Below are positions 5,780 to 8,152 of a stretch of 8,152 nucleotides of DNA, in pieces (position 1 is the stretch's first letter; the number at the start of each line of letters is the position of its first letter). The position numbers and the translations under genes were made by a program. The DNA is from Oligoflexales bacterium (GTDB lineage Bacteria > Bdellovibrionota_B > Oligoflexia > Oligoflexales > CACXFL01). The stretch spans positions 1 to 8,152 of the forward strand of contig JANQHA010000264.1 of NCBI GenBank assembly GCA_028282865.1, written 5' to 3'. The notes below the pieces were generated by a model that was given only the letters and a program-made list of their open reading frames with translations, ran no database searches and was not told the DNA's origin.

Positions 5780-6355
5780 ATGAACTTTTTCACAAAATCT
5801 ATAGATAAAAACCTTTGGAATGACTTTGAAAAATATTTTGAATTCGATGGCGCCTGTAGTGGATGCTGGTGCATGAACCACCGCTTACCAATGGGACTAG
5901 ACTTCGAAGGTGAGGCAGCAAAGTTGGCTATGAAGCAACTTGTCTTATCAGGCCGAGTTTTTGGAGTTCTAGCGTATAAAGAAGGTGACTCCATTCCTGT
6001 TGGTTGGGCCTCGCTTGACAAGCGAAAAACCCTGCCAGGGCATGACTGTATTGCAGAAGATATTGCCTGTAAGGACGATGAGTGGTCGATTCATTGCGTG
6101 ACCACCAGGAAAGACTACAAGAACCAAGGAGTGGAAAGGGTTTTAATCGAAGCTGCGACAAAATTAGCTTTCGAGTATGGGGCATCCCGAATCGAGTCTT
6201 ATCCAGAGCCTGGGAGTCTAGAGTCAAGTCCCTTTAAAACCTGGAATACTTTTAACGGCTATCAAAATTGCTATGAAACACTAGGGTATTCAAAAATTAA
6301 TAAAAGTTATGGTGATAATTTGGAATCTTATCAACCGATGGAAATCACCAGGTAG
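5780..6355 (+). CDS. GNAT-family N-acetyltransferase
   Basis: A 191-aa cytoplasmic enzyme expected to move an acetyl group from acetyl-CoA to an unknown amine. It resembles the GNAT subgroup with an N-terminal C..CWCM motif (here Cys26, Cys29, Trp30, Cys31). Then come a helix with KLAMKQLVLSG (48-58), the strand FGVLAYKEGDSIPVGWASL (61-79), a WSIHCVTTRKDYKNQGV segment (102-118) that is the acetyl-CoA loop (normally R/Q..G.G/A, here N-Q-G-V), and helix ERVLIEAATKLAFEYGA (119-135), ending with a C-terminal strand region YETLGYSKI. ATG at 5780 is chosen because TAGGAG lies seven bases upstream and the in-frame ATG at 5759 has no such site. It is followed after 3 bases by an NTF2-like gene. Base composition is visibly more AT-rich than the genes on either side, suggesting separate acquisition. 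Confidence 0.88.
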   Translation: MNFFTKSIDKNLWNDFEKYFEFDGACSGCWCMNHRLPMGLDFEGEAAKLAMKQLVLSGRVFGVLAYKEGDSIPVGWASLDKRKTLPGHDCIAEDIACKDDEWSIHCVTTRKDYKNQGVERVLIEAATKLAFEYGASRIESYPEPGSLESSPFKTWNTFNGYQNCYETLGYSKINKSYGDNLESYQPMEITR

Positions 6356-6358
6356 CTC

Positions 6359-6703
6359 ATGGCTGTAATAGAAAAGTTTGAAAAATACTTTAATGAAAAA
6401 GACTCTGAACAGTTGCTATCTCTATTCGACAAAGAGGTTTCGAGTGAAAATCTTTTTTCCAAAGAACGGGACTTTAGTTCTCTTTCTGAATTGAAAGGAA
6501 TTTACGAAGATCTTTTTAGAGTAAACCCAAATGTTCGGTGTCGTGTTCTAGAAAAAATTGAAACAGATTCAAACCTGGCACTAATAAAACATTACGACAA
6601 ATTTGCATGTGGAGCTGAATCAAAAACAGTGTGGAATGTTACCCTGAGGGATGGAAAAATATGTCAAATCTTTCATTTTTCAAAACACAAGCCTGGTAGC
6701 TAA
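6359..6703 (+). CDS. NTF2/SnoaL-like small protein
   Basis: A 114-aa cytoplasmic protein with the order of a SnoaL/NTF2-like fold: an N-terminal helix (IEKFEKYFNEKDSEQLLSLF), a loop with FSKERDFSSLSELKGIYEDLF as helices two and three, then beta strands (RCRVLEKIETDSNLALIKHYDKF and KTVWNVTLRDGKICQIFHF). Length is typical of the single-domain family. Members range from isomerases and hydrolases to non-enzymatic binding proteins, so no reaction can be named. The ATG begins 3 bases after the acetyltransferase stop, with AGGTAG of the preceding end serving as ribosome binding site, so the two form one transcription unit. It is AT-rich like its partner. No terminator hairpin with a T-run is evident after its stop. 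Confidence 0.72.
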   Translation: MAVIEKFEKYFNEKDSEQLLSLFDKEVSSENLFSKERDFSSLSELKGIYEDLFRVNPNVRCRVLEKIETDSNLALIKHYDKFACGAESKTVWNVTLRDGKICQIFHFSKHKPGS

Positions 6704-6899
6704 TCTTGAATAACGTGCTGGTCTCGACGCCTTCCGACTCTGCTAAATTTTGTTTATTCGACTAGAGAAATCCACTTAGATCCCACTCTGGTCCTTAGAA
6801 CGCGCTGTTTCGATCACTTCCTGCGAACGATTAATCTATCAGGCCAAAGATAAAGAGATCGCTACGTGGAAAACTCGGATCACTGAGTGCGGCACGAGA

Positions 6900-6928
6900 T
6901 TGATAATCTTCGGAATTGATTTTATCAA
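6900..6928. promoter_or_regulatory. 7-bp inverted repeat, candidate operator
   Basis: TTGATAA (6900-6906) and TTATCAA (6922-6928) are exact complements, centres about two helical turns apart. The right arm overlaps the -35 box of the promoter at 6925-6953, so a bound dimer would block it. The binder is unknown; the XRE regulator in this window is one candidate. Confidence 0.35.
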
Positions 6929-6953
6929 CAGAGACATCGAACAGCCTTATAAT
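6925..6953 (+). promoter_or_regulatory. sigma70-like promoter for the helicase transcript
   Basis: A perfect TATAAT (6948-6953) lies 17 bases after TCAACA (6925-6930), four of six matches to TTGACA. Start of transcription would be near 6960, leaving a leader of about 280 bases before the helicase start. Confidence 0.5.
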
Positions 6954-7097
6954 AGAAAATTGGTAGCACACTCATAGAGCGTAGGCACATATTGAGGCTT
7001 TTCGAGCTTTATTCGTCGGGTTTTCAATGACTTAGGCCAAGTAAAGTCTAAAATCCTGAGAATATATAGGTAGGGTTAGAGTTATAAGCTGGTGCTG

Positions 7098-7119
7098 CTC
7101 CTCCTGTCTTTAGGTGGGG
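7098..7119 (+). promoter_or_regulatory. hairpin with an anti-Shine-Dalgarno-like arm
   Basis: CTCCTCCT (7098-7105) can pair with AGGTGGGG (7112-7119), with one T-T mismatch and one G-U, loop GTCTTT. The CTCCTCC arm is also complementary to the downstream GGAGG boxes at 7185-7189 and 7230-7234, so two alternative foldings are possible. Confidence 0.3.
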
Positions 7120-7144
7120 GCGTAGGTGATAGCGAAGTGGGGGC
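7114..7144. repeat. direct repeat GTGGGGGC, two copies
   Basis: Identical 8-mers at 7114-7121 and 7137-7144, 23 bases start to start (about two helical turns). The second copy can also fold with GCACCCAT (7149-7156) into an eight-position stem with one mismatch. Possible protein-binding iteron pair; only two copies, so weak. Confidence 0.35.
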
Positions 7145-7184
7145 TTATGCACCCATCAGTGACAGCAGTGATGGAAAATTTCAG

Positions 7185-7206
7185 GGAGGACGAAATGGAA
7201 CGATAG
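7185..7206 (+). promoter_or_regulatory. Shine-Dalgarno with three-codon mini-ORF
   Basis: GGAGG (7185-7189) lies five bases before ATG at 7195, which is followed by GAA CGA and a TAG stop (7204-7206). A good ribosome binding site on a three-codon frame, 34 bases before the helicase TTG, could act as a translational decoy or re-initiation leader. It could also be chance. Confidence 0.3.
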
Positions 7207-7240
7207 ACCGAACCGTGACGATTTGAAACGGAGGCGGGTC

Positions 7241-8152
7241 TTGAAAAACGATCTAAGTAACGTAATTCCCATAGCTAGTGATGTCGACTCAAACCTGTCC
7301 AGAAAAGAGGCCATACAGAATCCCTTAGCGAGTAAAGACACTCCACCGGAAATGTGGGTGCAGATTTACTTGAGACTGAACCATATATCCTATGACTACA
7401 AAACGTCTTCGCTGAGGCAAAATGGTGAGCCACTAGAATACAAAGCACTTATCTCCATGATGAGGCTCTATGCCAATAACCTAAAAGTTGAGAAGCTGTC
7501 CTATTACTTTAAGGATGCAATGACCATCTGGATGCGAGACCAATCAGAGACTTTTCTTTGTTGTCTGCGGGACTCTTTAAAGTATCAGCCAACAAAGGCA
7601 GAAGTTGCTAAAAAATGGGTGCTAGCAGTAACAGGAGAAGCTCGCCACATCGACGTTGCTGTTCTTCGCCACTGGATCTGGCAAGTGAAGCGAAAGATCT
7701 TTGGATTACCAGTTGAGCACCATATGATGCCAGTGTTGTTTGGAAAATCTGGTGGTGGTAAAAGTGTTGCTGTTCATAAATTACTTAAACCCGTCAAGGA
7801 TGTGACACTCCTTCAAAATATGACGGTATTCAACGATCAATTTGCAAGACGCATGTTCGCTCGAAACTTCGTTATGTTCTTTGATGAAATGGGTAAATCA
7901 AAGCAGGTTGACATCGACTGCATGAAGAACCTCATCACTGCTCCCACAGTTGAATGGAGGGGCATTCAGTCTGAGGCAATCAATTCAGCCAAGCAGAACT
8001 GCACCTTTATAGCCGCCTCAAATGATCCATTGATTGAACGCATACAAGATCCTACCAGTGCGAGGCGCTTCTGGCAGTTTGATTGTGCTGACAGGCTCGA
8101 TTGGGGTGCGATCAACAATATTGACTACTTCGAGCTGTGGAAGTCTATTGAT
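7241..8152 (+). CDS. superfamily 3 / VirE-type replicative helicase, 3' end cut by window
   Basis: 304 codons remain open to the window edge. The start is TTG at 7241 with GGAGG six bases upstream; an in-frame stop at 7169-7171 and lack of ATG exclude a longer start. Residues 1-165 are an N-terminal region with helical stretches and no recognised primase motif. The ATPase follows: Walker A G168-KSGG-G173-K174-S175; Walker B with acidic pair FF-D215-E216; sensor 1 region F256-IAAS-N261; and DPTSARRFW (270-278), holding the R275-R276 arginines that match the 'DPTG.RRFW' signature of VirE/phage-plasmid helicases. It would unwind DNA as a hexamer at the element's origin, using ATP. The final part, which may carry an origin-binding domain, lies beyond the window. 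It sits behind a long regulated leader. VirE-like SF3 family is confident; whether phage, plasmid or satellite is not. Confidence 0.9.
   Translation, partial: MKNDLSNVIPIASDVDSNLSRKEAIQNPLASKDTPPEMWVQIYLRLNHISYDYKTSSLRQNGEPLEYKALISMMRLYANNLKVEKLSYYFKDAMTIWMRDQSETFLCCLRDSLKYQPTKAEVAKKWVLAVTGEARHIDVAVLRHWIWQVKRKIFGLPVEHHMMPVLFGKSGGGKSVAVHKLLKPVKDVTLLQNMTVFNDQFARRMFARNFVMFFDEMGKSKQVDIDCMKNLITAPTVEWRGIQSEAINSAKQNCTFIAASNDPLIERIQDPTSARRFWQFDCADRLDWGAINNIDYFELWKSID

Larger units (their letters stand above)
6704..7240. other. long non-coding region before the helicase gene
   Basis: No supported gene. It contains, left to right: an ATG-less open stretch on the plus strand (6780-6974, 65 codons, no recognised protein), a 7-bp inverted repeat and promoter (6900-6953), an AT-rich segment around 7045-7085, and a GC-richer segment with hairpins, direct repeats and SD-like boxes (7098-7240). 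TTATCAACA at 6922-6930 differs by one base from a DnaA box, but it is single. The combination fits a replication control or origin region of a mobile element; that is inference. Confidence 0.4.

Noticed and set aside
5759..5780. Earlier ATG start for the acetyltransferase
   Set aside because: No ribosome binding site and it falls in the putative -10 box; ATG at 5780 has TAGGAG at proper distance.
5560..6760. Integron-type attC sites around the GNAT/NTF2 unit
   Set aside because: No GTTRRRY/RYYYAAC pair with an inverted-repeat body could be found at either end.
6780..6974. 65-codon open stretch that might be a gene remnant
   Set aside because: No start codon with a ribosome binding site and no protein similarity that I can recognise; open stretches of this size arise by chance.
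7156..7341. Minus-strand frame of 61 codons
   Set aside because: Opposite the helicase start and its ribosome binding site; no supporting features.
1..8152. CRISPR array or tandem repeat array
   Set aside because: No regularly spaced repeats were seen; the only direct repeats are isolated pairs of 7-10 bases.

Overview
This window looks like one end of an integrated mobile element in a Gram-negative bacterium. The Gram-negative reading rests on lipoprotein-type signal peptides, LPP20/FlgP-like envelope proteins, GGAGG-type ribosome binding sites and sigma70-like promoter boxes. Composition is moderately AT-rich. A member of the Bdellovibrionota or a related group is possible, but that is a guess from overall protein style, not from a marker gene.

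Left edge (1-290): a leftward-reading fragment matching only the 3' end of tmRNA (ssrA), ending in CCTCCACCA, sits at 134-168. The rest of tmRNA is absent. This is the usual footprint of an element integrated at the 3' end of ssrA, so the element should lie to the right and 1-133 may be host flank or a neighbouring element. A leftward intrinsic terminator follows at 203-234.

288-4084: a rightward 175-aa protein with a Y..NWLRK..RLNGG motif faces, with only 3 bases between stop codons, a leftward five-gene operon. In transcription order the operon has an XRE-type regulator, a small Cys-rich exported protein, an LPP20-like lipoprotein, a membrane-anchored LPP20-like/PEGA-like protein, and a 412-aa lipoprotein. 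It reads as a self-regulated cell-envelope module.

4085-5538: an intergenic region with a strong hairpin precedes a TTG-started ankyrin-repeat protein. Next comes a roughly 200-base leader with four consecutive predicted hairpins, then a 134-aa protein carrying the same Y....L.NWLRR..RLNG motif as the 175-aa protein, closed by a textbook rho-independent terminator. The two motif proteins form an unnamed paralogous pair.

5539-6703: a more AT-rich two-gene unit, a GNAT acetyltransferase with a CxxCWC motif and an NTF2/SnoaL-like protein. It looks like cargo.

6704-8152: a roughly 540-base non-coding region with a good promoter overlapped by an inverted repeat, short direct repeats, anti-SD-like and SD-like segments and a three-codon mini-ORF. 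It leads into a TTG-started superfamily 3 / VirE-type helicase that runs off the window. The helicase and its complex upstream region are the probable replication module of the element. No integrase, CRISPR array or rRNA gene is seen.
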